Source: CBDFKS01 sp965248905
GTDB lineage: Bacteria > Chloroflexota > Dehalococcoidia > Lucifugimonadales > JAGWBF01
Direction of reading: 5' to 3'
Assembly: GCA_965248905.1 (NCBI GenBank)
Contig: CBDFKS010000007.1
Span: 186,001 to 250,000, forward strand
Length of the DNA stretch: 64,000 nt
Shown here: positions 30,811 through 39,542 of the stretch, piece by piece
Numbering within the stretch: position 1 is the first letter of the stretch
Layout of the letters: each line of letters opens with the position of its first letter
Notes under the pieces: model-generated
What the model saw: the letters and a program-made list of their open reading frames with translations, nothing else
Database searches by the model: none
What the model was told of the DNA's origin: nothing
Made by a program: the position numbers and the translations under genes

Positions 30811-30832
30811 AGTGATGTCAGCTAGAGATCAT
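30811..30832 (+). repeat. MSARDH head repeat, copy 2
   Basis: Perfect copy of 30501-30522. Here the frame goes on in phase (MSARDHTSRGGS) into the recombination protein whose stronger start is at 30851, so this is the parental copy. Confidence 0.9.
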
Positions 30833-30850
30833 ACATCACGAGGAGGAAGC

Positions 30851-31645
30851 ATGACAACCGAGTTAGCGAATAGCCAAGCAACACTACTGGAGAAGGTCGT
30901 GATCCAGGGCGACCTGGAGAAGCTATCTCCAGCCGAACGCCTGCACTACTACAGCCAGGTCTGTGAATCCTTGGGCCTGAACCCCCTCACGCAGCCGTTC
31001 GCCTATATCAAGCTGTCGGGCAAGCTGCGCCTCTACGCCACCAAGGACGCCACCGAGCAGCTGGCGAGGCAGCACGGTATCAGCCTACGGCTGGACGATG
31101 GGCGGGTGTTGGACGGTATCTACGTGGTGCGGGCCACGGCCTCCGCATCGGAGCGTTCCGCCGACGCGACCGGAGCAGTCCACATCGAGGCCCTGAAGGG
31201 CGAGGCCAAGGCCAACGCACTGATGAAGGCCGAGACCAAGGCCAGCCGGAGAGCAGTCTTACGATTGGTGGGTCTGGGCTGGCTGGACGAGACTGAGGTT
31301 GACAGTGTGCCGGGGTCTACTCATGTGACCGTGGATCAAACCACCGGCGAGATAGCGGAGGCAAGGCCGGACATTGAGCTTCGAGACTACCAAGGGGAGA
31401 GCGTGGAAGGTCTGCGGCAAGGGCTCCGTGAGGGGCATCTGCCGCCAGCACTCAACGGCGATGCCAAGGCCGGCAGCGTCGAGGCCCTCGCAGCCCATAT
31501 GAAGACCTTAGGGTGGGAGTGGGAAGCGTTCGAGGAGAAGGTGCTAGGTATGGCTTGGGCAGAGTGGGTGAAGATGGGGGCCGATACAAGGACAGCCTGG
31601 AAGCGTTTTCAGAAGTGGCAGGGGGAGACGACCAATGCAGACTAG
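30851..31645 (+). CDS. phage recombination protein, ssDNA-annealing-like (tentative)
   Basis: The 264-residue protein has RLHYYSQVCESLGLNPLTQP and FAYIKLSGKLRLYATKDATE, later KAETKASRRAVLRLVGLGWL. RecT/Redbeta-type annealing proteins in many phages share the order YYxxVCxxxGLNPLT...KL.LYA.KD, and RecT-like genes sit beside an exonuclease as here. I cannot confirm the family from sequence alone. GAGGAGGAAGC precedes the ATG at 30851. Confidence 0.6.
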   Translation: MTTELANSQATLLEKVVIQGDLEKLSPAERLHYYSQVCESLGLNPLTQPFAYIKLSGKLRLYATKDATEQLARQHGISLRLDDGRVLDGIYVVRATASASERSADATGAVHIEALKGEAKANALMKAETKASRRAVLRLVGLGWLDETEVDSVPGSTHVTVDQTTGEIAEARPDIELRDYQGESVEGLRQGLREGHLPPALNGDAKAGSVEALAAHMKTLGWEWEAFEEKVLGMAWAEWVKMGADTRTAWKRFQKWQGETTNAD

Positions 31646-32429
31646 CACACGCCTGGAGTTACTACCGCAGTACCGCGACACGACCATCGCGATGGAGGCG
31701 AGGCGGGGACAGCATTGGTACCGGGTGGACGGGCATGAGGACCTACTGCCGTCCGTGACGACCTTCCTCAAGGTAATCGACAAGTCCGGCCCCTTAGTGG
31801 GCTGGGCAAGGAAGGATGCACTGGAGAAGGCGGCAGAAGAGCTCCGAGCGCAGTTGCAGATCACAGTGCCCTGGCGGGATGAGGATCAAGGGCCGTGGGT
31901 GGCCGACGTCATGGCGGGCGCCAAGGACCGGATATACCGCACGAAGGACAGAGCTGCCGATGCCGGCGCGGATGCCCACGACCTGATCGCTGCCATCCTC
32001 CAGGGCGGAAGCCCCATGGTGCCGGATGCGTTGCGCCCGGCGGTCCAGGGGGCCCAGGAGATGCTCGCGGACTATCGGCTCAGCCCCGTCGCCATAGAGC
32101 ACCTCGTCTGGCACCCCTCCCAGCAGTACGCAGGGACTATCGACCTCGTGGCCCGTGACGCCGATGGCCGGCTGGTGGTAGTGGACTGGAAGCGGGCCAA
32201 GGGCATCTATCCTGAACATGGCTATCAGGTGGCGGCCTACGCTGACGCCCTAGAAACCCTTACCGGTGAGCCGGTGGCCGGCGCCTATGTGGTCCGCCTT
32301 CCCCAGGACGACCAGGGCGACCTGCATTACGAAGTCCGGGCCGTCGACGACAGAGGCCAGGCACAGGCCATCTATCGCCTAGCCCTGGGTCTGTGGTGGG
32401 CGCTGAAGGAGCCGATATGGAGCAGCTAA
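31635..32429 (+). CDS. PD-(D/E)XK exonuclease (Cas4/RecB-like)
   Basis: The 264-residue protein has the motif order AHDLIAA, HPSQQYAGTIDLVARDADGR, LVVVDWKRAKGIYPEHGYQV and AAYADALE: a GxxD strand, the D-x-K of the metal site and the QxxxY helix of Cas4/RecB-type nucleases. It overlaps the annealing-like gene by 11 bases, so the two form a likely 5'-3' exonuclease plus annealing pair for phage recombination. Confidence 0.75.
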   Translation: MQTSTRLELLPQYRDTTIAMEARRGQHWYRVDGHEDLLPSVTTFLKVIDKSGPLVGWARKDALEKAAEELRAQLQITVPWRDEDQGPWVADVMAGAKDRIYRTKDRAADAGADAHDLIAAILQGGSPMVPDALRPAVQGAQEMLADYRLSPVAIEHLVWHPSQQYAGTIDLVARDADGRLVVVDWKRAKGIYPEHGYQVAAYADALETLTGEPVAGAYVVRLPQDDQGDLHYEVRAVDDRGQAQAIYRLALGLWWALKEPIWSS

Positions 32430-33505
32430 CGCGCCACCCGCTGAGCGCAATATGGGGCGACATGCCCGAAGACCAGTACCGGAAATTCGTGGCAGGAATC
32501 GAGGAACGGCATATCCGGCAGATGATAATGACCCTGGACGGCATGGTCTTGGACGGATGGCATCGTTACAAAGCGTGCCTGGAGTTGGGGATTGATCCGT
32601 TCTTTGCCGGGTACACCGGCGACGATCCGGCAGCCTACGTCATCGCCCATAACGCCAACCGACGGCACTTGAGCCGCATCCAGTACCGGGTGGGGATTCT
32701 ACTCAGCCACGGGATACGTGGGTGGGGAGAACACGGTGAAAAAAGAGGTGCAGACTCTGCACCTCTTCCCCCTTCAATCCAAGAACATATCACGAAGCAT
32801 GGCGGGGGTCGTCGTGGGTGGATGGACGCCCTCGCCATTGTCAGGGCCGGGTACGGGCCGGACGTAATGTCCGGAGAACCGGCCCAACCATATCTCGACA
32901 TCATCCGAGCATCGGAGGGAGAGGATGACCAGGGCAAAGGTACAGAGTCTGTACCTTTGCCCCCTTCGATTCAAGCCCACCAGGAAGAGGGGACGGACGA
33001 TGACATACGATCAGACAGTCAACCTGATGCATCATTCGCTACGGACAGCAACGGTGGTACGGAACCCCTCGAAAGCGGAACGGAGGACATTCATACAGGA
33101 GATGGAGGAAGCGATAAACCGGTTACCGGAGAGTCAGAAGCCGGTCAATTCGCCGTGGGACCCGAAGGGACTGGACAGGGGTTAGGGCCGCCTAAAGCAC
33201 CGAAGCCCAAGCAACCTACCCGCGCCGAGCGCCTGGAGGCCCAGGTCGATGCGCTATCGGCACAGGTCCAGGACACACAGAGCAAATTGGAGCAGGCCGA
33301 GACGGAGCTGGAATTCCACCGGGGCAACCTGTCCGATCGGGACATCGAACGTCACCAAGCCTACACCCGGCTGCAAAACGAACTGACAACGGCCAAGACC
33401 CAGGTCAACCACTGGCAGGCCCGTTACAACGAGGCCAACCAGTCCCGCGTCTGGTGGGAGAAACAGGCCAAGGCGTTGGGGTGGCAACCGGAGGCCCCGG
33501 AATAA
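32417..33505 (+). CDS. ParB-like nuclease domain protein with coiled coil
   Basis: The 362-residue protein has a ParB/sulfiredoxin-like N-terminal domain (IRQMIMTLDGMVLDGWHRYK and then ACLELGIDPFFAGYTGDDPA, ANRRHLSRIQ), a variable middle with two copies of [RK]GxxSxPLPPSIQ, an acidic linker and a coiled coil at about 265-345 (LEAQVDALSAQVQDTQSKLE). Such proteins bind DNA in phage partition or methylation units; its exact role is unknown. Two palindromes lie inside the gene. Confidence 0.7.
   Translation: MEQLTRHPLSAIWGDMPEDQYRKFVAGIEERHIRQMIMTLDGMVLDGWHRYKACLELGIDPFFAGYTGDDPAAYVIAHNANRRHLSRIQYRVGILLSHGIRGWGEHGEKRGADSAPLPPSIQEHITKHGGGRRGWMDALAIVRAGYGPDVMSGEPAQPYLDIIRASEGEDDQGKGTESVPLPPSIQAHQEEGTDDDIRSDSQPDASFATDSNGGTEPLESGTEDIHTGDGGSDKPVTGESEAGQFAVGPEGTGQGLGPPKAPKPKQPTRAERLEAQVDALSAQVQDTQSKLEQAETELEFHRGNLSDRDIERHQAYTRLQNELTTAKTQVNHWQARYNEANQSRVWWEKQAKALGWQPEAPE
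32743..32767. repeat. palindrome 1 inside the ParB-like gene
   Basis: AAGAGGTGCAGA, a central C, then TCTGCACCTCTT: 12-bp perfect arms, followed by CCCCCTTC. It codes RGADSAPLP in frame. Confidence 0.9.
32932..32962. repeat. palindrome 2 inside the ParB-like gene
   Basis: GGGCAAAGGTACAGA, a central G, then TCTGTACCTTTGCCC: 15-bp perfect arms, followed by CCCTTC. Compared with palindrome 1, the changed bases in one arm are matched by changes in the other, while the same codon register is kept (KGTESVPLP). Confidence 0.9.
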
Positions 33506-35076
33506 TGACCACCCAGATCGCCATGCTCGGAGCGCCCGTATCGCCGGGGACCCTTGACCCGTATCCCTTCCAGGCAGCGGCCATTGGGTCGTTGAGAGGT
33601 GGGATGCGGAAGGGGCACCAGCGGCAGGTTCTTTGCGCGCCCACAGGTGCAGGCAAGACCGAAATCGCCGCATTCCTCATTCAGGAAGCGGCGCACAAGC
33701 ATTCCCGCGTCGCCTTTGTCTGTGACCGCCGCGTGTTGGTCCGGCAGACATCGGAGCGGTTGGCCCGTTACGGCATTCTGCACGGCGTGGCCATGGCCGA
33801 TGACACCTTCGGACGCCACGAACCCATCCAGGTCTGTTCCGCTCACACCATCGAGAAGCGCAACTACTGGTCCGACTTGGACCTGATGATCATCGACGAG
33901 TGCCATGCCCAGCGCAAGAAGATTCTAGAGTTTGCCAAGTCATGGGGCGGGCCAGTAATCGGTCTATCGGCCACGCCCATGACGCCGGGTCTCGGCCAAT
34001 GGTACAGCCATGTGGTCAATGCCGTCACCACGAACTATCTGACCGAGACGGTCAATCCCCGGACGGGCCAGACCTACCTCGCTCCGCTGCGTATCTACCC
34101 AGCCACGGCGATGGACATGACTGGGGCGGAAGTTCAGGCAGGTGAATGGACCAAGAAGTCCGTCCAGGAGTCCAGCAGCCGGATTGTCGGGGACATCGTT
34201 GGGGACTGGGAGCGGCTGACCACCGAGATATTCGGCGGCCCCGTCAAGACCCTGCTTTTCACGGCCAGCATCGCCGACGGTAGGGACCTGTGCCGTGCGT
34301 TCCAGGAAGCGGGCTATGACTTCCGGCAGACCACGCACCGGGACTCCACGGCAGAGACCGAGACCCTGATCCAAGGCTTCCGCGACGGGCGGTTTGTTGG
34401 GTTGGCGTCGGTGTCCAAGCTCACCAAGGGGTTCGACGTGCCAGACGTGCTGTGCGGGATAGACGCCCGCCCTAATCGTTCCAGCCTGGCCGAGGTCATC
34501 CAGAAGATGGGGCGGGTGATGCGCTCCTCGGAAGACAAGCCCTTCGGCCTGTGGCTCGACCACGCCGAGAACGTGCTGCGCTGGTATGACGAGATAGGTG
34601 AGTTCTGGGCGCAGGGTGTCAATGAGCTAGATGACGGCAAGAAATCCGAGCCGAAGCCCGCACAGGTCCACCGCCAGGACGCGGTGTGTATGGGGTGTGG
34701 GTTTGTTCTGCCCCCTGGGGCGCGGGAATGCCCTGCCTGCGGGAAGCCGCGGCCCAAGCGACGGTCACAGACCCAGGTTGTGCCTGGGCGCATTGATGGT
34801 GAGTTGAACTTTGACCAGCCGACGAAGGCTGGATGGGCCAAAGACCTCTATTGGGTCTGGCAGCAGGTTTCGGCTATCGCCCTGGAACGGAAGGCGGGGG
34901 ACATGGAGGCCGCGAGAAAGGCCGCCGCCGGGTACTGGAAGGGCATCTACGGCCAATGGCCTACGTGGGGGAAGCAACTGGACCCCTGCGATTTCCGGGA
35001 TATTGACGACCGCGTGGCGGGGAAGGTCACGTCCAACCTGATCAAGTACGCCAAGGCCAAGGGGAAGGGCAAATGA
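33505..35076 (+). CDS. superfamily 2 DNA helicase with zinc motif
   Basis: The 523-residue protein has Walker A CAPTGAGKTEIAAFLIQE, the DECH box in LMIIDECHAQRKKILEF, SATPMT as motif III and VIQKMGRVMRS as motif VI. A C-terminal four-cysteine ribbon follows (CMGCGFVLPPGARECPACGK). It probably opens the phage origin or acts in recombination. The ATG overlaps the previous stop. Confidence 0.88.
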   Translation: MTTQIAMLGAPVSPGTLDPYPFQAAAIGSLRGGMRKGHQRQVLCAPTGAGKTEIAAFLIQEAAHKHSRVAFVCDRRVLVRQTSERLARYGILHGVAMADDTFGRHEPIQVCSAHTIEKRNYWSDLDLMIIDECHAQRKKILEFAKSWGGPVIGLSATPMTPGLGQWYSHVVNAVTTNYLTETVNPRTGQTYLAPLRIYPATAMDMTGAEVQAGEWTKKSVQESSSRIVGDIVGDWERLTTEIFGGPVKTLLFTASIADGRDLCRAFQEAGYDFRQTTHRDSTAETETLIQGFRDGRFVGLASVSKLTKGFDVPDVLCGIDARPNRSSLAEVIQKMGRVMRSSEDKPFGLWLDHAENVLRWYDEIGEFWAQGVNELDDGKKSEPKPAQVHRQDAVCMGCGFVLPPGARECPACGKPRPKRRSQTQVVPGRIDGELNFDQPTKAGWAKDLYWVWQQVSAIALERKAGDMEAARKAAAGYWKGIYGQWPTWGKQLDPCDFRDIDDRVAGKVTSNLIKYAKAKGKGK

Positions 35077-35969
35077 CTGATACCCTGACAGTTGCTCTCT
35101 ACAGCATTCCCTCCGAAGACCGGGAGACGTGGGTAGCGGTGGGTATGGCCATCCACAACGAGATGGGCGACGGCGGGTTTGGCGTATGGGATACATGGTC
35201 CCGCCAGGCCCAGTCCTACAAGGCTGCGGACGCCAAGGCAGTCTGGCGCGGGTTCAGGCAGGGTGGTGGCGTAACCATCGGCAGCCTCTACCACCTGGCG
35301 CGGGAGAACGGCTGGCAGGGGCGCGAGCCGGTCGTTCCGGCCCCGTCGCCAGAGGAAGTCCAAGCGCGAAATCAGCAAAGGCTGTTGGCGGAAGCCCGCA
35401 GGCAGCGGCAACGAGAGCACCAGATTCAGTACGCCCGTAAGGTTATCGAATATTGCAAGTATGGCCCCCACCCATACCTGGCTGCAAAGGGCTTCCCCGA
35501 AGAGCAGGGATTGATTGCCGCTGGAGACCTGATTATTCCGATGCGGCATTACAAGACCAACGCCGTCCGGTCCATTCAGATGATCAAACCGGATGGACAG
35601 AAATTGTTTCTCAAGGGAGCGCCAGCATCGGAGGCGGTCTACAAGCTAGGGAGAGGCACCGAACGGTGGTACTGCGAGGGCTACGCCACCGCCCTCAGCG
35701 TCCGGGCTGCGCTCAAGGCCCTGTACCGGGACCAGACCGCCGAGGTGGTGGTCTGCTTCAGCGTGGGCAACTTGGCGAAGGTGGCGCAGCGCGGCTACGT
35801 CATCGCCGACAACGACAAAAGCGGCGATGGCGAGAAATACGCCAAGAAGACCGGACTCCCGTACTGGATGCCACCAGAAGTAGGAACAGACGCCAACGAC
35901 TACATGCTCAGACATGGGATCGAGGCATTGGCAGAGGAGTTGAGAGAGGTGCTGCGGAGAACTGGCTGA
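35073..35969 (+). CDS. primase-like protein (PriCT plus toprim)
   Basis: The 298-residue protein starts with a PriCT_2-type helix domain (LYSIPSEDRETWVAVGMAIH, then TWSRQAQSYKAADAKAVWRG) and ends with a toprim-like domain (RWYCEGYATALSVRAALKAL, GYVIADNDKSGDGEKYAKKT with the DND metal site). The catalytic AEP core of a full primase is not seen, so it may cooperate with the helicase. Overlaps the helicase stop by four bases. Confidence 0.75.
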   Translation: MTDTLTVALYSIPSEDRETWVAVGMAIHNEMGDGGFGVWDTWSRQAQSYKAADAKAVWRGFRQGGGVTIGSLYHLARENGWQGREPVVPAPSPEEVQARNQQRLLAEARRQRQREHQIQYARKVIEYCKYGPHPYLAAKGFPEEQGLIAAGDLIIPMRHYKTNAVRSIQMIKPDGQKLFLKGAPASEAVYKLGRGTERWYCEGYATALSVRAALKALYRDQTAEVVVCFSVGNLAKVAQRGYVIADNDKSGDGEKYAKKTGLPYWMPPEVGTDANDYMLRHGIEALAEELREVLRRTG

Positions 35970-35985
35970 GCGGACCTACAAAGGC

Positions 35986-36150
35986 ATGTCGCCCAACATA
36001 CTCGGCCCCGCTGCCGCGACTGCCCACATACCCGAAAGGGAGCCGTCTAGGGGGAGGGCCGTGAATGCTGCCCCTCGTCGCACGCACAGAGCGACGCTAA
36101 ACAAGGTGTTCGCCATCACTGGCAGGAAGCGGGGCGAGGGCGGTGAGTGA
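35986..36150 (+). CDS. possible small basic protein (54 aa)
   Basis: A 54-codon frame, MSPNILGPAAATAHIPEREP and THRATLNKVFAITGRKRGEG, fills the space after the primase gene. The Shine-Dalgarno (AAAGG) is weak and no family is recognised. In 36151-36318 I see nothing. Confidence 0.25.
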   Translation: MSPNILGPAAATAHIPEREPSRGRAVNAAPRRTHRATLNKVFAITGRKRGEGGE

Positions 36151-36318
36151 CGCCGTCAGAAGGGATAGTTGATGGCCCTTCAAAGGTACAGCGAACGAGG
36201 GAACCCGCGCTGAGCGGGTAGAGAGTATTGACGGGTGGTCGTCAGGGTGGAGGGGAGGGGGGAGCTGACCTATGGAGCAGCAAAAGGGGATGACGACGGA
36301 AACCCATGGAGATTCCAA

Positions 36319-36831
36319 ATGACCATCTTTCTGGGGTTGGACCCAGGGACCTATTGCACAGGGGCGGCCCTGTTCAGTGAAGGTGAACTGGTGGACGCCA
36401 AGCTCATAACGGCTGATAGAAAGCTCCCCATAGAGTGCCGCGTTCCTATCATCCTGGAAGGGCTGGAGATGATGGCACACCAGGGCTATCCCCTCATCCA
36501 GGACGTGGCCTGCGAGTGGGTGACGGGATATGAGAACAAAAGGCCCGCACCGGAGCTTCAGGTCCTCCTCCGGAGGATAAGGGGCTGGGCGACCCATCGG
36601 GGTCTGGGGTTCTACTCCTACCATCCATCCACTGTGGCGGCCGCCGTTCGTCCCAGGGGACTCTCTGGCAGCGCAAAGGACGCAATCCGGATGGGCGTGC
36701 AGATGCTCTACGGCAAGGAAGCTGCCGATCTGGACCAGAACATCCTGGATGCGATAGCCGTGGGCGTGGCCCATATGAATCACCTTCGTGAGTCCAGGAT
36801 TACCTACTGGGTTGGTGATGGAACAAGGTGA
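36319..36831 (+). CDS. RuvC-like Holliday junction resolvase
   Basis: The 170-residue protein begins TIFLGLDPGTYCTGAALFSE, the first catalytic aspartate of the RuvC fold, has VACEWVTGYENKRPAPELQV with the second acidic residue, and ends QNILDAIAVGVAHM with the last. It should cut branched DNA before packaging. GGAG seven bases before the ATG at 36319. The next start overlaps its stop. Confidence 0.8.
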   Translation: MTIFLGLDPGTYCTGAALFSEGELVDAKLITADRKLPIECRVPIILEGLEMMAHQGYPLIQDVACEWVTGYENKRPAPELQVLLRRIRGWATHRGLGFYSYHPSTVAAAVRPRGLSGSAKDAIRMGVQMLYGKEAADLDQNILDAIAVGVAHMNHLRESRITYWVGDGTR

Positions 36832-37079
36832 AGAAGGTCGCTCTCATGGAAGACGGCTGCGAGTACGGGGGGCCGTCGTGCCTGGAGTGCCCTTTGCCCG
36901 CCTGTGTGCTCGACACGCCTTTCAGCATACAGCGTCAGAAGCGGGACGCCCGGTACATGGAGTACGCCAAGGCTCTGGAACAGGGCATGACAGTGGAGGA
37001 AGTGAGCCGGGCCTTCGGTGTGATGGAGCGAACAGTCTACCGAGCCCTGGCCTGGGCTCGTAAGGAGGCACACCAATGA
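36828..37079 (+). CDS. Cys-cluster and HTH protein
   Basis: The 83-residue protein has CEYGGPSCLECPLPACVLDT at the N terminus and EQGMTVEEVSRAFGVMERTV YRALAWAR at the C terminus, a sigma-region-4-like or Trp-repressor-like HTH. The CxxCPLPxC cluster before an HTH recurs in phages of this group. It may be a late-gene regulator. GTG start overlapping the previous stop. Confidence 0.65.
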   Translation: MKKVALMEDGCEYGGPSCLECPLPACVLDTPFSIQRQKRDARYMEYAKALEQGMTVEEVSRAFGVMERTVYRALAWARKEAHQ

Positions 37080-37291
37080 ACCTATCTGAGCTGCAAAAAG
37101 AGGCCCACGCCGTCGCCAAGAGCGGGAGCTTCGCAGACCTTCAGGAGCAAACGGAGTTCGCTCTAGCCTGGCAGGACATCGCCGAGGCGAGAGCCGCCAT
37201 CAGGGCGATGAAGGAGTTCGTGGCGATGGCCGAGCGAGACCTGGAGAAGCTGATCGCCTGGACAAGGAGCAGTGAGGAGACGTTGCGGTGA
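37076..37291 (+). CDS. small protein with MazG-type head
   Basis: The 71-residue protein begins MNLSELQKEAHAVAKSGSFA, the first 15 residues of MazG-like proteins (compare the gene at 38988), but continues as an unrelated helix (WQDIAEARAAIRAMKEFVAM). It seems to have gained the head by recombination. AAGGAGG precedes the ATG. Confidence 0.6.
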   Translation: MNLSELQKEAHAVAKSGSFADLQEQTEFALAWQDIAEARAAIRAMKEFVAMAERDLEKLIAWTRSSEETLR

Positions 37292-37599
37292 GTGACAAAA
37301 AGTGGAGCTATCAAAAACCCGATATTCAGTTTCATGACCAACCCCGCAATCTCGACGGCGTGGCGGTCCTGGAGCTCAAGCTGGATTCCATCGACGTGTT
37401 GGAGTGGCATCCGCTACCCGACGGGCAGGGCAAGCCGACTCAAGTGCATGTCTCCATGATGATCGAGGGCCTGGAGGTGCCGCTAGTCATGCGTTTCAAG
37501 GGGCCCGGGACTCTGGACGCTTTCATATCCGCATTGGCTGTTCACCGCTTCCATGTCTGGCCCGACCGAGACGACACCGACAAGGAGGGGTTACTTTGA
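37288..37599 (+). CDS. hypothetical protein (103 aa)
   Basis: The protein reads VAVLELKLDSIDVLEWHPLP, then VHVSMMIEGLEVPLVMRFKG, probably an all-beta fold. GTG start overlapping the previous stop. No family recognised. Its last codons, GAG GGG, supply the ribosome site for the following methyltransferase. Confidence 0.55.
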   Translation: MSDKKWSYQKPDIQFHDQPRNLDGVAVLELKLDSIDVLEWHPLPDGQGKPTQVHVSMMIEGLEVPLVMRFKGPGTLDAFISALAVHRFHVWPDRDDTDKEGLL

Positions 37600-38258
37600 T
37601 GAACCTTACTACGACCACGCGGGCATCACCATTTATCACGGCGACTGCCGCGAGGTGGTCATATCTCAAGTCTGACTTGGTGCTGACGGATCCGCCGTAC
37701 AACGCTGGGAAAAACTACGGCGATGGGACGGATGACCGTCGTGAGTGGAGCGCCTGGACTCAATGGTTTGATGACAGGTTGGATTTGATGCTCGAATCGG
37801 CTCCCGACGTGCTAGCGTTCCTCTCAATCACGGCATATACGAAGTATTTGCGGTATGGGCGACATGAGCCTTATTGGGCTGCTGTGTGGCATAAGCCGTT
37901 AGCGCTGTCCGTATGTGCATCTCCATTCATGCCGCACTGGGAACCGATAGCGTTTTGGGGAGAGTCAAGAAAGCGTCGAGGTGAACAAAAGGCGGGATGG
38001 GGTTCGGATGTATTCGTGGCTAATGTGGAGACTGGTCAATCCAGACACGGCCATCCGACGCCAAAGCCTTTGAAATTGATGCGTGACTTGGTGGTAAGGA
38101 CGACAGGGGATAACGCTGTCATTCTGGACCCGTTCATGGGCAGCGGGACGACGTTGGTTGCAGCCAAGCATCTGGGGCGGGCGGCCATTGGCATAGAAAT
38201 TGAAGAGGCTTACTGCGAGATAGCGGTTAGACGGCTATCCCAAGAGGTGTTGGTATGA
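37599..38258 (+). pseudogene. DNA adenine/cytosine-N4 methyltransferase with N-terminal frameshift
   Basis: From SDLVLTDPPYNAGKNYGDGT (DPPY, motif IV) to ILDPFMGSGTTLVAAKHLGR (motif I) and the end RRLSQEVLV the frame is a good N4/N6 methyltransferase. The expected start, PYYDHAGITIYHGDCREVV, is encoded at 37605-37660 in another frame, so one base was lost or gained near 37660. The 219-codon frame from the ATG at 37599 would give a wrong first 25 residues. It may still be active, since the motif region is intact. Confidence 0.65.
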
Positions 38259-38991
38259 ACCTAGCTGACCTACAGAAAGAGGCCCACGCCATCGCCAAGG
38301 AAGGGTATCCGAGCATGAAGCCCTACTACGAACACGCGGGCATCACGATCTACCACGGCGACTGCCGTGAGGTGTTGCTTGACCTAGACCTGACAGGTGG
38401 TGGACGTGGCGCTTACGGACCCGCCCTACGGGGTTAACGGCGCGCGTGGCGGTGGCAACCGGCAGCGGGGAAGGGCCAAGATACCAGTACATCGAGTGGT
38501 TGGGAAGACACTCCAGAGTATGTCCGCGAGGTCTGTGCCCCTCTAGTGCGTTCGCTTATCGCCACAGTGTGCCGAGTAATTCTGATCGCCTGGTATTTTC
38601 ACCCTGCGCTCGTATCCGCCACCGGACGACATCGGGGCCTTTTGGACTCCGGCATCAATTGGACATGGGCCTTGGGGATTCTCTACGTACACGCCGCATC
38701 CTGTATTACGGGAAAGACCCCCGCACTGGTAAGGGCCAAACCCCGAACGGAATGCAACTCACGGAGCGGTCACCGAAGGTAGATCATCCTTGTCCCAAGC
38801 CCCTGAAGGCGTGGAAGTGGCTGCTAGCGAAGTGCAGCTTGCAAGGGGAGTGCGTCCTGGACCCGTTCATGGGCAGCGGGACGACCCTGGTAGCGGCCAA
38901 ACACTTGGGCCGCCGCGCCATCGGAATCGAGATCGAGGAACGCTACTGCGAGATAGCCGCCACCCGGCTGTCGCAAGAGGTGTTGATATGA
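38255..38991 (+). pseudogene. DNA methyltransferase with several frameshifts
   Basis: It begins with a MazG-type head (MNLADLQKEAHAIAKEGYPS), then KPYYEHAGITIYHGDCREVL; the motif DVALTDPPYGVNGARGGG, the segment WEDTPEYVREVCAPLVR and the last part GKDPRTGKGQTPNGMQLTE to LDPFMGSGTTLVAAKHLGRR lie in different frames. At least three indels are needed. The last 130 bases are closely related to the end of the gene before it. It is broken unless the sequence has errors here. Confidence 0.7.
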
Positions 38992-39542
38992 ACCTGCGTG
39001 AACTACAGAAAGAAGCCCACGCCATCGCCAAAGACCACGGCTGGTGGGGCGAGGAGCGCACCTTCGGCGACTGCATCGCTGATGTGCATCAAGCGTTGAG
39101 CAAGGCGCTGGAGGCGTATCGGCGACTCGGCCACTTTCAACATGGTTGGGGGCGTAACGAAGAGGATCGGGATGCACCGGCCATGCCCAAAGGCGTCCCC
39201 GCCGAGCTCGCCGACGTGGTGATCCGGGTGGCGGACATGGCGGAGTGGTGGGGGATAAGTGTTGCCGTCACCTCCCATGAACTGGACGTTTGTTATGCCG
39301 GTGAAGTGATAGCAGGGTGCCATTCCTTTGGTGACTGGATTGCAGCCCTGCACCGATTCCCCGGGAATGCGTTTTCCCACCGCTTACGTTCACTCAACGT
39401 TGTGGAAGATGACTTGAAGGCCGTGGTCTACGGAGTGCAGCGCATGGCCGCCCACTACGGCATCGACCTAGACGCCGCCATCAAGGCCAAGCTCGAGTAC
39501 AACCGGACGCGTCCATACCGGCACGGAGGGAAGGCGCTGTGA
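38988..39542 (+). CDS. MazG-like nucleotide pyrophosphohydrolase-type protein
   Basis: The 184-residue protein reads HGWWGEERTFGDCIADVHQA, LSKALEAYRR, VPAELADVVIRVADMAEWWG and the end AKLEYNRTRPYRHGGKAL. MazG-like enzymes have SELSEALEAxR and ELADVVIR; here the first two metal-binding glutamates are replaced by Q and K, so activity is doubtful. About 60 extra residues (SVAVTSHELDVCYAGEVIAG...) are inserted between ADMAEWWGI and AAHYGIDLDAAI. Its tail is copied onto the following genes. Confidence 0.75.
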   Translation: MNLRELQKEAHAIAKDHGWWGEERTFGDCIADVHQALSKALEAYRRLGHFQHGWGRNEEDRDAPAMPKGVPAELADVVIRVADMAEWWGISVAVTSHELDVCYAGEVIAGCHSFGDWIAALHRFPGNAFSHRLRSLNVVEDDLKAVVYGVQRMAAHYGIDLDAAIKAKLEYNRTRPYRHGGKAL

